Source: Volvariella volvacea V23 (taxonomy: Eukaryota > Basidiomycota > Agaricomycetes > Agaricales > Pluteaceae). Taken from it: 64,000 bases of DNA. Both the position numbers and the translations under genes were made by a program. The stretch is taken from the NCBI GenBank assembly GCA_000349905.1, contig KB722738.1, positions 1,811,132-1,875,131 on the forward strand. The letters run 5' to 3'. Position 1 is the first letter of the stretch, and each line of letters starts with the position of its first letter. The notes beneath the pieces were generated by a model. That model searched no databases and was not told the origin of the DNA. It saw only the letters and a list, made by a program, of their open reading frames with translations. Below are positions 15,250 through 26,343 of the stretch, in pieces.

Positions 15250-15721
15250 TCCCTTCACCTGCACTTCCGTCTATTTTTGCTATCCCTGATCTTATTTAAC
15301 ACGCCTACCCCATCTTGCTCATCTAGTTGATTTGCTTTCTTCTGCGCAGACCTTGTTCAATTAACCCCACCCAGCTTTGTAAATCTTGCTATGACATGCT
15401 TATTGACACCATAGGGTCAATCGTATGTACGCCATTGCATCAATACTTAATCAGCGCCACTTAACGTGTACGATGATATATGCTACCTCGTGTGCAATTT
15501 TGATGCTGATAGATCTAAAATATTGGAGGCTGGTAGTACGCGGTGCTGATTGAGTGTCCGTTGAGACCCGCTGCTCTGGACCCAATTGAAAGGCCCTTAT
15601 GATGAATGATGCATGATGCACGGTGGTTCACCCTCTCCAGATGCTAGGTGCACACGTAGGAGCCAAGGTTTACATAATACACCTCCTTTGTTCAGCACCC
15701 TGCTAAATTTCCTAACTCGCC
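15250..15721. other. intergenic, about 470 bp, no gene seen
   Basis: This stretch is AT-richer and contains only short open frames without recognisable motifs. It includes the 3' region of the phosphoribosyltransferase gene and the upstream region of the ZNF830-like gene. Confidence 0.6.
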
Positions 15722-16594
15722 ATGGCGGATGCTCGTGCCCTACTACGAGCCAAACGACAGGAAGCCCAAGTCACTCATCCTTTAGCTGCATACAATTCTG
15801 CAGGTCAACTCCGCTGTATAGCATGTGGTATTATCATCAAGCATGCAGCAGCATGGGAGGGTCACGTAGGTAGCAAGACCCACCGAACCAATGTGACGCG
15901 ACTCCGTGAAGAAGAAAGGCAGGAAGAACAAAAGAGGGTAGAAGAGGTCGTTAAAGGGAAGAGAAAGGCTAATGGTAGTCAGGATGAAGAAGATAGAGCA
16001 ATGCAAGTAGATACGGTGGACGCAAAAAAGAGGAGGCTGGACACCACCACTTCCAGTGATGTTAATCATTTCATGGAAAAGCCCCAGCCCCAAAGCTTCA
16101 CAAAAGGAGGCTTTCCAGCGGACTTTTTCTCTGATCCGTCCCGCGCGCCACCTATACGGACAGGTGATTCAGACGAGGAGGACGAAGACCTTACGATGGG
16201 CCCAACGCCCATCACATCGGTTGGAATACAAGAAGCGAGCCAGCCGAAATCCGTCATCGATTTAGAGTATGAGGCGTTCCAAAAAGAGCTACTTGCCGCA
16301 CCAGACCCCAAAGAAACCTACGACCGCGCAACTATCGTTGCCGACCCAGAGCTCACGAACCCCATTGAAGGTTTTCCACCAACAGAGCAAGAGGAACTAC
16401 ACGAAGTGGGTCCTGATGAAGAGGTACTGCGGCAAAAGGAACAAGAGGAGCGCGAGCTGATTATGGATCGTCTACTAGACGAAGAACGGGCACAAGAAGA
16501 AGTCGATATGAAAGTGATTACGCTCAAAGCGAAATTGGAGGCGTTGAAGAAAAAGAAAGCATTGGCGAGGGCATCAAAAATGCAGACCTCATAG
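15722..16594 (+). CDS. ZNF830 (CCDC16)-like zinc-finger protein
   Basis: A single uninterrupted frame of 290 residues. One C2H2 finger of the matrin/U1-like type lies at residues about 30-57 (LRCIACGII...AWEGHVGSKTH). It is followed by a Glu/Arg helix and a basic stretch (KKRRLD). The centre has SFTKGGFPADFFSDPSR, and the C-terminal helix is a long EEER/KLEALKKKK coiled coil. This order matches the ZNF830 family, which is tied to the spliceosome (XAB2/Prp19-related complex) and genome stability in animals. In fungi the role is inferred. It is one of two intronless genes among the well-supported genes here. It converges with COX10 with 49 bp between stops. Confidence 0.88.
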   Translation: MADARALLRAKRQEAQVTHPLAAYNSAGQLRCIACGIIIKHAAAWEGHVGSKTHRTNVTRLREEERQEEQKRVEEVVKGKRKANGSQDEEDRAMQVDTVDAKKRRLDTTTSSDVNHFMEKPQPQSFTKGGFPADFFSDPSRAPPIRTGDSDEEDEDLTMGPTPITSVGIQEASQPKSVIDLEYEAFQKELLAAPDPKETYDRATIVADPELTNPIEGFPPTEQEELHEVGPDEEVLRQKEQEERELIMDRLLDEERAQEEVDMKVITLKAKLEALKKKKALARASKMQTS

Positions 16595-16643
16595 TAGTCC
16601 AGGCGTACGTTGTATAGCAAATATACCCAACAATCACACTAAA

Positions 16644-17930
16644 CTACTTCTCTTCAGCGTTTATTTCATTTGGTGCCGTCTCCACCTCATTAGAATCCCG
16701 CAATCCTAGCCACTGCCACCAGTCCACACCTTGCTTGTGTATCATCATTAGACCCATCACGACGGGTAGATACCATAAGCTATGCTGAAACACGCTCCTT
16801 GCTTGCTTTTCTCCGCCTCGTTTCCAAAATTTCCAGGCAGCACGAATGCAAATGGCATTTGGGAGTGCAGAGGTGAGCGCAAAGGTCCATGTGGTGAGAC
16901 CGGAAAGCGGAAACAATACCGAACAGACTGCCCCCAAAACGACAGAGTGTCGGAGTGATACTAGTGTATTTTTCGCTGGATCGAGTACAGAAAGCATCCG
17001 ATAACCTGCTTGCGCATAGGACCCCCGCACGATGTAAGATAAAGAATTGAAATGAGGGAACTGCCAGCTGAAGAGCAGCATGAAGAAGGCGAACGGTGAT
17101 AATGGATTGTTGACGAGGGAGAGGTCGAGCATTTGCGGGGTATGCGACAGGAATGAAGGCCAGAACATATGCACAGGGTGTTCAGCGGATGGGAGTAAAT
17201 GGCCTCCACAAGCGGTCCAACCCATTAACGGTGGTAAAGCGCCGACCACTGCACCAATCCAGGTGTTCCAGATACTTCTTCGTTTAGACCAGGTGTAGAC
17301 CCCAGCATAAAGTGCGATGTTACCGAGTCCGAGAACCGCCGTGATGGGGTTTACCATAGTCCATAGAATTGCTGGTCCTGCAATTCCGGTGACGGTGGCA
17401 AAAGCTGCTGCGTGAAAGGGTGTTATAGCTCTTCTCACGAGGGGCCGCATTCGCGTTCGGGCCATCTGTGCATCGAAGGGAATCTCCTGTAATTGATTAA
17501 ACGCATTTGCGGAAGCAGAGCAGAGTGTAGTCCCAATGGCTGTGGACAGTAGAATTGGTATGGATGCTGATAGTGGTGACAGTGCAACGCCGGACATCGC
17601 AGTCAAAACTACGAGAACGGTGAGACGCGACTTCGCCAACTGTGCGTACACTTTAACCAGTCGCTTAGGTGTGAATGCCTGAACTTCCTTAAATGCGGAT
17701 GGAGGCGGTTTCGGTGCAGCTATGTCACCATGTGTGGATGGACCCCAAACACTTGCATTATGCGCGCTACCGATGGGTGTGGTGGTCGTTTGGGAACGGA
17801 GCCATTGGCCATTGTGGAAGAAATAGGATGTAAATGCAGCACTGGCAAGGGAGGCGGAGGTCCGTCGGATGGGGAGCGGGTGTCTAGCGCGTATAGAACA
17901 GCGACCCAAGGGCACAAGGATGCGCTGCAT
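16644..17930 (-). CDS. COX10: protoheme IX farnesyltransferase (heme O synthase), mitochondrial
   Basis: A single 428-residue frame. The N-terminus (MQRILVPLGRCSIRARHP) is basic and hydroxylated, as in a mitochondrial presequence. From about residue 90 come seven to nine membrane segments of the UbiA prenyltransferase fold. The metal/diphosphate-binding motif reads NAFNQLQEIPFDAQMARTR, with the Asn and Asp residues in place, and a second motif region lies near HFNSLSYIVRG. The PFAFFMLLFSWQFPHFN block is typical of COX10. The enzyme farnesylates heme B to heme O, the first step to heme A for cytochrome oxidase. COX12, a subunit of the same complex, is 10 kb away. No introns. Confidence 0.95.
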   Translation of the reverse strand: MQRILVPLGRCSIRARHPLPIRRTSASLASAAFTSYFFHNGQWLRSQTTTTPIGSAHNASVWGPSTHGDIAAPKPPPSAFKEVQAFTPKRLVKVYAQLAKSRLTVLVVLTAMSGVALSPLSASIPILLSTAIGTTLCSASANAFNQLQEIPFDAQMARTRMRPLVRRAITPFHAAAFATVTGIAGPAILWTMVNPITAVLGLGNIALYAGVYTWSKRRSIWNTWIGAVVGALPPLMGWTACGGHLLPSAEHPVHMFWPSFLSHTPQMLDLSLVNNPLSPFAFFMLLFSWQFPHFNSLSYIVRGSYAQAGYRMLSVLDPAKNTLVSLRHSVVLGAVCSVLFPLSGLTTWTFALTSALPNAICIRAAWKFWKRGGEKQARSVFQHSLWYLPVVMGLMMIHKQGVDWWQWLGLRDSNEVETAPNEINAEEK

Positions 17931-18159
17931 TCTATCAAGTATTTGCTGCTCAACTGCTCAGATTTTCTGCAATGGGCGTAATCACATACCTTCCTGTTCT
18001 TAGGAGGACTACACAAAGAGCATTTCCGACACCAGAGGCAATTCAATCGGAGTCCAAAAAAAGCATTTGCGTTTGTGCACGTCAGTTCAACTACTCCACC
18101 ACAGCTAGTCACACAACAGCCCCTGGCATAGGACCAGTCCTTTCTTTTCCCTCTTCAAG
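17931..18159. promoter_or_regulatory. bidirectional promoter gap, COX10 / U1-70K
   Basis: This 229-bp gap separates two opposite start codons. It contains pyrimidine-rich runs just before the U1-70K ATG (about 18138-18158). No defined box was recognised. Confidence 0.45.
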
Positions 18160-19449
18160 ATGCCTGGAACGCACCTTCTCCCCGCCAACTTGCTCAGGCT
18201 ATTTGCTCCTCGTCCGCCGCTCCCTTACGCTCGACCTGTGGACAAGGATATCGACCGTGTAACGTCAAAAAATGTCGATGGTGTTGGTCCTCTTCTTGCA
18301 AGATTGATGGAAGAAAAGATGGTTAAAGGCGAAGGAACAGAGGAGGAGGAGGGAGACCAGGTATATACTTATGCAGAGGAAACAAAAAGGCAGATACGGA
18401 GAGAGGAACGAAAAGCCAAGAAATTAGAAGAGTTCAAAACTGCAAAGGAGACCTGTGCGTTTCGTCTATCATTTTTAAATTCTTGCTCGCTCAGATATCT
18501 CGTTACAGATAAGCCGCAGGAGGATCCTGAGGCGATTGGCGACCCGTATAAAACACTGTTCATATCACGCCTGGTAAGCAGTTATTATGATTTTCTTCTT
18601 TGCATCTTGACCATTTCCCATCTCTAGCATAAAAGCGCGACAGAAACCGATCTAAGGCGGGAGTTCGAGACATACGGCACAATTGAGCGGGTCCGAATTG
18701 TACGAGATAAAAAGGGTAGAAGCCGAGGCTATGCGTTCATCGTGTACGAGCGTGAGCGAGAAATGAAAAGTTAGTGATTCTTCATGCCCATAATTAGCAC
18801 TCATTGATTGTGTTTCATTTAGCTGCTTACAAGGAGTCTGACGGTCTACACATAATGGGCAAGAAAATCCTTGTGGATGTAGAACGCGGGCGCACTGTCC
18901 GTGGTTGGAAGCCCCGCCGCCTAGGTGGCGGTCTTGGCGGGCGTCCCAAGCGCCCAGAAGCTCCTATCCTCCCTCCCCCATCAAGAGGAGGATTCCGAGG
19001 CGGGCTGGGAAGAGGCATGGACCGGGGTGGGTTTCGCGGAAGGGGCGGCTTCGGCCGCGGCGGTTTCAACGATCGTCCAGGGTTTGAAAGAGGGTATGGC
19101 GACCGTGGCGGCTTCCGTGGCGGGTACGGTGGGGGAGGGGGCTTCAGAGGGCGCGATGATTATGGTCATGGATTCCGGTAAGTTGAGGGACATTCTCAAA
19201 CTTTCATTCGTGCTCACTACTTTCAGAGGTGGTCGTGGTGGCGGTATCGGCTATGGTGGCCCAGGAGGTGGTGGATTCCACGACAATCAATCTAATGGTT
19301 ACGGCCCACCACCCAGTGGACCTGGTGGGTATGGGCCTCCCGGTGGACCGGGAGGTGGTTATATGGGTGGCGGTGGATACCGCGACCTCAAGCGCGAGGG
19401 TCCTGGAGGCGGTTATGATGACAGAGAGGTCAAGCGGCCTCGATATTAG
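18160..19449 (+). CDS. SNP1: U1 snRNP 70 kDa protein
   Basis: Five exons (18160-18454, 18509-18573, 18628-18769, 18823-19177, 19227-19449) give about 360 residues. The N-terminal segment has [20 protein letters not shown], the family U1-70K region. A Glu/Lys/Arg helix follows and then one RRM, with RNP2 KTLFISRL and RNP1 RGYAFIVYE. The conserved post-RRM block [21 protein letters not shown] comes next, and the tail is long and Gly/Arg-rich, with GGFRGR and GGYGPP repeats. The protein binds stem-loop I of U1 snRNA and helps select 5' splice sites. Because many introns here are short and several use GC donors, this factor is directly relevant to the splicing biology seen. It ends REVKRPRY. Confidence 0.95.
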
Positions 19450-21100
19450 TATGGTATGGGGAAGGTATACCTTATTTATTCTTGCCTGCTCCCTGCTTCT
19501 CCGCTTTGACTTTGCGGCCTCCTTTCGTTCCCCCCGCGTCTGCCGGACGACATAATTGCAAGACAGTAAGTATATAGGTATGACACATTGATGCGTATTC
19601 TTGCAGCTTTTTGGACTCTTCCTCATGTCTGATCCAACATTTAAAAATGCTGCCCACGTCTGGTGTGCTATATGATTATCCTGACCTCTCCGCAATCGTT
19701 CCTTGTCGTCCTAACAATATCCAGTAAAGCTGATGGGTTCTCGGGAATTCCCTATCATTATGCCTACTTGCCTAGAGATTTTTGTTTGATCACATCTGAG
19801 ACATCCTGTGCGCTCAGGAGGCCTGGTAACCACCAGGTCTCCAGTTACTCTGAAGGTGTAACACAAGGTCTTGAAAGTGGTGCCTTTTAGTGTTTTCATT
19901 TTCTACCAGATATTCATCTTATTTAAGTACAGGACCAAACTGGCTACTGGCTATTCCATTCGTCTACCATTGCCTTGAATACTGGATGGGCAAGAGCGTG
20001 ATGCGCGTTGTGCGCGGATGGGTTACGTATCATTTTTAATTGTACACTTGACCCGTTTGTCGGAAACCGAAAAACACTACAGGGACACCTGAAATTTCCA
20101 ATTCCGCGAAAGTTCTCTGATGCTGGCCTCCTTGTTTGTTTTGTTCATCCCCATTCATCCTAGTGGCAAATAGGCCCCCCGGGCCTCTTCAGCCCGCTAA
20201 GCTTGCACCGACGAAGACGCTGTTCTTTGCAGTTTGAATATTGTATCGCAAGACTGGTGTGTCCTATATCCACCTATTAAATCGATCAATACTCACATTC
20301 CTTTTTGAGCTGCCATGTAAGAGTTGGGGAACTTCCCAATTTTTTTGATGGTTCCTGTATCAACAGGTTCGGGATGAGTCAGGTCTCAGCACGCGACGGA
20401 ACGGAGGCCAGGCCGCCGTTCAAACAGGAGCAAGCCAGATCCAGCGTCTTATCTGGGCACGTAAATCCTGCAATTGCCAAGGTTAAGTAAGGTGTTCTCG
20501 TCCCCAGCGCTACAGCTAGATGTCCAGTTCCTCCGCTACTGGAATATGCATTCAGTGGCCATGTTGAAAGCCGGTCGAAGCCCAATCTAAGACTGTCTTT
20601 ATTCAGTTTGACGACCTTGTTTTCTATGGGCGTGACAGTGCAGGGGTTTGAGAGTGCCCCAATGTCAAGATTTTGGTTTCCTTGCCACCCATCGTTCCCA
20701 CTGTGGTACCTAGATCTGATCGAAGGCGAAGGTTTGTTATGGCTTTCGTAAAGAGGGTCTTGAAAGGGATCGCACTTTTAGCGCCCTTTTCGGTGCGCTG
20801 GGTGTGGTAGCCTTTCAACCCTAGCCGCCTCATCCTTACCAGGTGATGTTGCAGTTTTACGCACACTCCTATTTTCGTTTATCCACCCCATTGCCACGTT
20901 TTTCGTTTTCTCCAGGTTCTCCTGGTTAGGATTTCCTTTATTACGGTTCTCCTTCGTATTTATCTCCCTCTCCCTCGAAGCACTGCATACATACTAGGGT
21001 CATTACCACCTAATAATTCTCATCAACCATTTATTGCCTGCTGCACCAAACACGTTCTTCGTAAACTCTATTTGCCAATATAGTCAGTCGAAGCGCATTA
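19450..21100. other. intergenic, about 1.65 kb, no gene seen
   Basis: Only short frames are present (for example around 19663-19890 and 20305-20585) and none shows a known motif or a plausible spliced product. A TC-rich run at about 20940-20990 lies upstream of the homeobox gene. The stretch is the longest upstream region in the left half. As it precedes a transcription factor gene, it may be extended regulatory DNA. This is inference from position only. Confidence 0.5.
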
Positions 21101-22675
21101 ATGGTTCACCAGTCTCGTATGGGTACTAATCACGAAGACGGTGAGTAGTATTATCTTCCCCAGCCCTTCTTAGTATTTACGTGGCGTGACTAGTCTGCGA
21201 TACGAGACCTCGTGCGGCTTTGCCCTTCCCCTTTTCTAGTACACAGAGCCCCCCAGCAGATGCACACCTACAGCCAGACACCGTCCTTCAGTCATTGGAC
21301 AGCCCAAGCCATAATGAAAATAATATTCAGAGCCTTCAAGCCACTCCATCTACGCTGTCGTCCACCCATTCTCCCACTTCTCTCGTTTCCCCAGAAGATA
21401 TTCAGTCTTCACAAGACAAAGAAAGCGAGCCATCCTCTGGGCCGCAGCGTAACAAGAAGCGTAGTGCCCAGCCGAGTGCACAGGGTGAACCAGAAAAACG
21501 AAAACGGCACCGTGTAACCCCAGAGCAATTAGTGCAATTGGAGCATTGGTTTAAGTACAAGCAATCATCACCCAATGCAGAGGAGAGACGGGAGATCAGC
21601 CAGCGACTGGGTATGGGAGAGCGTCAAACCCAGATCTGGTTCCAAAATCGGTATGCCCTCTAGGATATATACTCGAGAGGAGGGATTGATTACCTCTTCG
21701 CTAGACGTGCAAAGGCCAAACAGCTCGCGCAGAAGGGTATCGTGGAGCCGATCACGACCCCTTCTACAATTCCCCCTGTGCTAACACCCTCTCTGGAAGC
21801 AGAGTTACAGGCCCTGATTCACGAGGACAAAGGCGAGTGGAAGCAAGTATCCTTTGCCTTTTTGTTCTAATGGACGTTTTTTGTAACTAGCTGTTACATT
21901 GATACCATGCTCCGACCTCAGTGTGGGCAAATGGCGGCGCATTGCCGCCTCAGGACACGACTTACTGGGCTATTTTTCCGAATCAGACAAGATGCTGTCG
22001 TGGTTTATACAGTCCGGCGGACACGCATTCAAAATGGAGGTTCATTGGGACCAAATCCTCGAGGCAGACTTCCTCAATGTGACGCCTGGTATGGGGCACG
22101 CAAAGTTTCGGCTAAAAGCCTCGCCCAGTTTTTTCTTAGAGAGTATCGTTCGCAATTATAACGGCAAACCACTCCGTTTATGGCGGAGGTGTGCTGACTG
22201 GACAGAAGATCAACAAGCCTCGCAAATCATGATGCATGAGGTTACTGGGGCAGCAATATACCTATCGAATCTCGTTGATCTCGTTAATGCGCACCATGTA
22301 CGATCCTCCAAGAACCTTCTTCCTCAGGTGCAGATACCCGCTCCTCCGATGGCTTCCATCAAAACGGAATACGCACCCATTGCCCCCACTAACTACGTAC
22401 AAGCTCCTATTCCCGTCCCCGCTGTCGCCTACCAACCCCAAAGCACATATGCAGGAGGCAGCCAATACGTCACCACACATACAGCAAATAGTTACCCCAG
22501 CAGTCATGCCTCGCGCACCACGTATACTGAAGTTCATCAGCTAGCCCATGTCCATGTTAATGTACAATACACTGGGACAGGGGTCGCTTACAACAGCCTC
22601 TCTCCTTCACCACCTATCCTAACTACTCCCTACCACCCCCCAAACACCCATGAAGGTTACAACTCTGCGTACTAA
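21101..22675 (+). CDS. homeobox transcription factor with fungal C-terminal domain
   Basis: Four exons (21101-21140, 21194-21650, 21705-21832, 21891-22675) encode 469 residues. A homeodomain lies at about residues 102-160. It runs from RKRHRVTPEQLVQLEHWFK to the recognition helix RQTQIWFQNRRAKAK, joined across the second intron, with the invariant W, F, N and R. After a short linker comes a conserved region starting TLIPCSDLSVGKWRRIA and ending about residue 305, shared by basidiomycete and Phx1-like fungal homeobox proteins. The tail is Pro/Tyr/Thr-rich (residues about 350-469), as in activation domains. It should bind TAAT-type sites in the nucleus, but targets are unknown. The third intron (21833-21890) uses a GC donor (AAAG|gcgagt), the only choice that keeps HEDK-AVTLIP in frame. 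Confidence 0.92.
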
Positions 22676-22980
22676 TACTTTACCGTTTGACTTGCTTGAC
22701 GGCTCACTTTCCCTTGTTTTACATGTACGAGTATGATTTACAACCCAATTTCTTGTTATGCATCATAGGAATCATTTACGGTACCCTTCATCTACTTCGG
22801 ATTGTCATCAGGCGTAATTCCCCATTTTTATACCTAACAAAAGTAGCTTTTAACGTGCGGCTCGAGACGCCCGGCTTTGGGTTGATAGCCTCATTAGTAT
22901 TTCATCATATGGGCGCAATAAAATAGTGCATTGACCAGTATTAAATTTTGCATCTAGGGGATTTAAAAGCTGATCGAAGT
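22676..22980. other. intergenic between convergent homeobox and TIM13 genes
   Basis: About 305 bp of AT-rich sequence holds the 3' ends of both genes. AATAAA occurs at about 22917-22922 and could serve polyadenylation of the homeobox transcript. No further gene is visible. Confidence 0.4.
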
Positions 22981-23531
22981 CTAAGATAGATCCTCTGTTG
23001 TACGTTCTCGAGTGAGTCGGGCCATGTACGTTCTGCTTACAATGTTGACTGAGCCGATGGATCAGACGAGATAGCAATTGCAGAGCAAGGTCTAACTCAC
23101 AAGCCTCAAAATAGCGGTCCATGCACCTTGATAGACAGGTCTAAACAGGGTAGTACCAGTCATCAGATATTTTGAACACTTGACTCGCTTTGGAGACAAC
23201 GAACCTCCTCGGAAGTGGACAAAGAAGTACCTGGCTTTGTCACGCACTTGGCGAAGCACTTCTCTCCTGCCTTCTACTCCATGGGATGAGCTGTGTGAAT
23301 AGGTGCGGGCTGGGAGCTGGACTCACGTTCATGAGTTCTTGCACATTGGCTAGGGCTATCTCGTTTCGGACAGAGTTCATGACGGCCTCCTTTCGCGCAG
23401 CCATGTCTGCGTGCAAGCGATGGGATTTCGAGACAGAACGGGAAGAGCATGAGTGGCGTACCAGTCGGAGTTGCATTGGAAGACAGCTTCAGAAAGTCGG
23501 CCATTGCTTTGCTCAATTTCGAAGACGGCAC
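22981..23531 (-). CDS. TIM13: mitochondrial intermembrane chaperone TIM13
   Basis: Five exons (23531-23462, 23406-23327, 23273-23205, 23140-23101, 23048-22981) give about 108 residues. An in-frame second ATG at 23504 would give 99. The small-Tim signature is complete: a first CX3C in KCFAKC and a second in TCLSRCMDRYFEAF, 16 residues apart, flanked by helices (VRNEIALANVQELM and NIVSRTYMARL). This is the Tim13 branch, which pairs with Tim8 in a hexamer that escorts membrane proteins across the intermembrane space. The acceptor of exon 3 was chosen at ...gtag|AAGGCAGG, because it restores N-KAGEKCF. The gene is divergent from JJJ1 over about 120 bp. Confidence 0.92.
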
Positions 23532-23653
23532 TCCAGTTTGTCAAAACCAGCGAGCACGTGAGTCCCAAAAAGCATCCTCGATCATAGTCCAAATAAGGCA
23601 ACAGTAACCCAAATAAGGATCAAGGCTGATTGTGCAACCTTAATCTCAGCTTC
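23532..23653. promoter_or_regulatory. bidirectional promoter gap, TIM13 / JJJ1-like, with CACGTG box
   Basis: This gap of about 120 bp lies between opposite start codons and includes CACGTG at 23555-23560, just upstream of TIM13. A near-duplicated CAAATAAGG occurs twice (about 23590-23620). This compact arrangement suggests shared control, which is inferred. Confidence 0.5.
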
Positions 23654-25751
23654 ATGGGTGCCCAAGGCTCCAAGTCTCAGGATGGCCCTGGCGAGCAGAG
23701 CGCTGAGGTAGTTGATTACTACAAGGTTCTGGAAGTTGCGGAGGATGCTTCTCAGGACGAAATCAAGGTCTGTGGTCGCCCGACCAGCTGCCATCATCTG
23801 CTTATACCGAGCAGAGGTCATTCAGACGTCTGGCACTAATCCACCACCCAGACAAGAACCAAGATAACGTAGAGGAGGCAAACAAGCGATTTGCCGCCAT
23901 ACAGCAAGCTTATGAGGTACATCTGTCATCTTTTGTTCGCTGTGTTCGTATGGTCCTGAATAGCGGTTGTCAGGTCCTCAGCGACGAGCAGGTGTGTCTC
24001 TAGTAAACGAGTGACAGAACTTCGTATAAAATGCACATCAAGTAGGAGCGTGCTTGGTACGACTCCCACAAAGCATCGTTAGCCCCAGAGCCAGACGCTC
24101 AAACAGTCTTCGAAGACATCAAGAGGGGTGCCCCGCCATCAAAGGCCCGTGATCGCGGGCTGACTGCAAACCACCTGGCCAGGTTTTTCGATCCGACGAT
24201 ATGGTCGGCCTTTGATGATGAAGAAAACGTACGCTGGTTACCTTTGATATTGCGATCTTCCTAACACTTCACTAGGGATTCTACACCATATACCGTAATT
24301 TATTTGCCAGACTCCAATCGGAAGAAGCCATGATATCAGACTCCAATCTGCCTTCATTTGGAGCTTCCACCTGGACTTGGGCTGCGGCCAACAAAGGAGG
24401 GGAATGTGTCCGGGACTTCTACAACGTTTGGTTAAACTTTGCAACGTCCAAAGACTTCTTATGGCAGGATCACTGGAATTTATCAGAAGCTCCAGACAGA
24501 CGTGTAAGAAGGTGTTGTAACGAACTCCTTTCCTAGTGTCTACGAATGGTTAAAAATTACCATTGCCTTCTCAGGCTCATGGAAAAAGATAACAAGAAAG
24601 CTCGGGATGATGCTCGAAAGGAGTATAACGATACCGTCCGTGTACGTACTCAGTCATCATAGTAAGGACCGTTCTAACTAAGTTGGTCTCCTAGTCCTTG
24701 GTCCAATTCCTTCGTAAACGTGATCCTCGATATAAAGCACATCTAGCTCAGCAAGCAGCCGCGGCTGCCCAGAAAGCTCAGCAAAATTCCCAATCTGGTG
24801 GCGCGACTCCCAATGCAGCTTCCCAGAAGCGGCAACAACTGGCAGAACAATATGTAGAACAGAATTGGCAAAAGGTAGACAATAGGTTGGCATACGCGGA
24901 TCTGGAATGGGCAGTTGCTGAAGGCGAAGACGATGAATCATGGGAGTGCGTTGTATGCGGGAAATCATTCCGAAGCGAAGCAGCTTGGGATAGTCACGAA
25001 AGGAGTAAAAAACACATTAAGGAAGTTGAAAGGCTGAAATGGCAAATGCAGAAGGAGAATGAAGAGTTAAGATTGGATGGGGTGGATGGTCTTGAGGAAG
25101 GTGTTCCAGCTACTCGATCACAAGCGCCAGTTCCATCAGAGGGTCTTGATGTTGATACCCTCCCTCTCTCCACCCCTCTATCACTATCAACAATAGGGAA
25201 TGAGGATCGGAGTGACGAACGGCCTCGGTCGGCAAAATCAAAGAAGGCGGCAAAAAAGCTTCGGCGGGCAATGGTATCACCCGTGGATTCGGAACTTGAT
25301 CACAATGACGACTCTGTTGCTGGCGCATCAAGATCGGTGAACCTTGACAATCCTGAGAGTGGTTCTACCACGGTAGAAGCGGGGGATTCAATTGTGCGTA
25401 CAACCGAGGACAAGGAAGAGGAGGATGTAGAAGTCGAGGATGCTCTGAGTGGAACGGCCCTGCCTGAATTGTCCAAACGAGATAAAAGAAGGGCACGTCA
25501 AGCTAAAAAGGCTGAAGCTATCAAGACTCAATCTCAGGTGCGCGTCCAACAGTATCCATCAGCCTTGGCCTGCGAAGGGGACTCAAATTTCGCTTTCTAT
25601 ATAGTTGCTGCGATGCAACGTTTGCCAGGAACCTTTTGAAAGCCGGACAAAACTTTTCACGCACATCAAAGAGGAGGGTCACGCAAGCGCAGAAGCCCTT
25701 ATTAAGGATGATACGCGTCGTCCGAGTGCGAAGAAAGGGAAGCGCAGATGA
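23654..25751 (+). CDS. JJJ1: JJJ1-like ribosome biogenesis J-protein
   Basis: The gene has about nine exons, the first from 23654. The J domain is at about residues 20-85 ([18 protein letters not shown], then [15 protein letters not shown] with HPD, and AYEVLSDEQERAWYD). It is followed by the conserved JJJ1 middle region ([22 protein letters not shown]). An Ala/Gln/Lys helix with [15 protein letters not shown] follows. A first C2H2 finger reads [10 protein letters not shown]...SHERSKKH, then comes a long acidic low-complexity part. A second finger sits near the end ([24 protein letters not shown], split by a fold of the last intron), with a KKGKRR end. Jjj1 stimulates Ssa-type Hsp70 to release Arx1 from 60S subunits in the cytosol. 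The order of domains is complete. Confidence 0.93.
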
Positions 25752-26343
25752 TTGGGGTGATGTATGTGCTCTGTATGATATAGACGCCGGTACACAGCGT
25801 GGTATCACCAATCTAGTAAAGCCTGAGGTCGCTTTGCAAACTGCACATTTTGGGCGAATAGGCTGAACCAAGCAGCCTTTGCTCATCAGAAATTGCAGGG
25901 CGAGGACGGGCGGGAGGATCAACTGGGTGATCTTGAATCTTCTTCAAAATACGGGGCTCGTACCTGAAGGTAGATCCCAATGCTGATGAGCGGGCAAGGC
26001 GTGTGACCTGCACTTCCGATCTGGGCCAGATTTCGCGCGTATACAGTACTTGCAAGGTTTCGGGTCCGTGAGCTTGAGATTCGAGCAGTTGATGATCGTT
26101 GTCGAGACATGTTATTTTGCATCAGTTCACCCTTTCTCTAAATGTCAAATATCCTCAAATTTGAAACACAGTGCCAGCCAGCTCCGAGGAAGCCTCGTAC
26201 ATAATTTATCAACTTAACGACTCCACGATAACTACCAAAGGTTCGATGATATCAAAAAAGGACGTGTGGATGTCATCCCATCAATTGCGTGAGATCATCT
26301 GGAGGGTATTTTGTCTGCGAGAACGTGAGTAACCTGCATAGAA
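25752..26343. other. gap between convergent JJJ1 and PRP18; unexplained minus-strand frame
   Basis: A minus-strand frame of about 100 codons, from about 26118 to 25813, is open and rich in Arg/Pro, ending SLQSDLRLY. It has no in-frame ATG and matches no family I recognise. It could be an exon of a small unannotated gene or chance. The rest of the gap shows nothing. Confidence 0.3.

Noticed and set aside
25521..25922. 133-codon minus-strand frame over the end of JJJ1
   Set aside because: It is antisense to the second zinc finger of JJJ1, whose sense reading matches the family.
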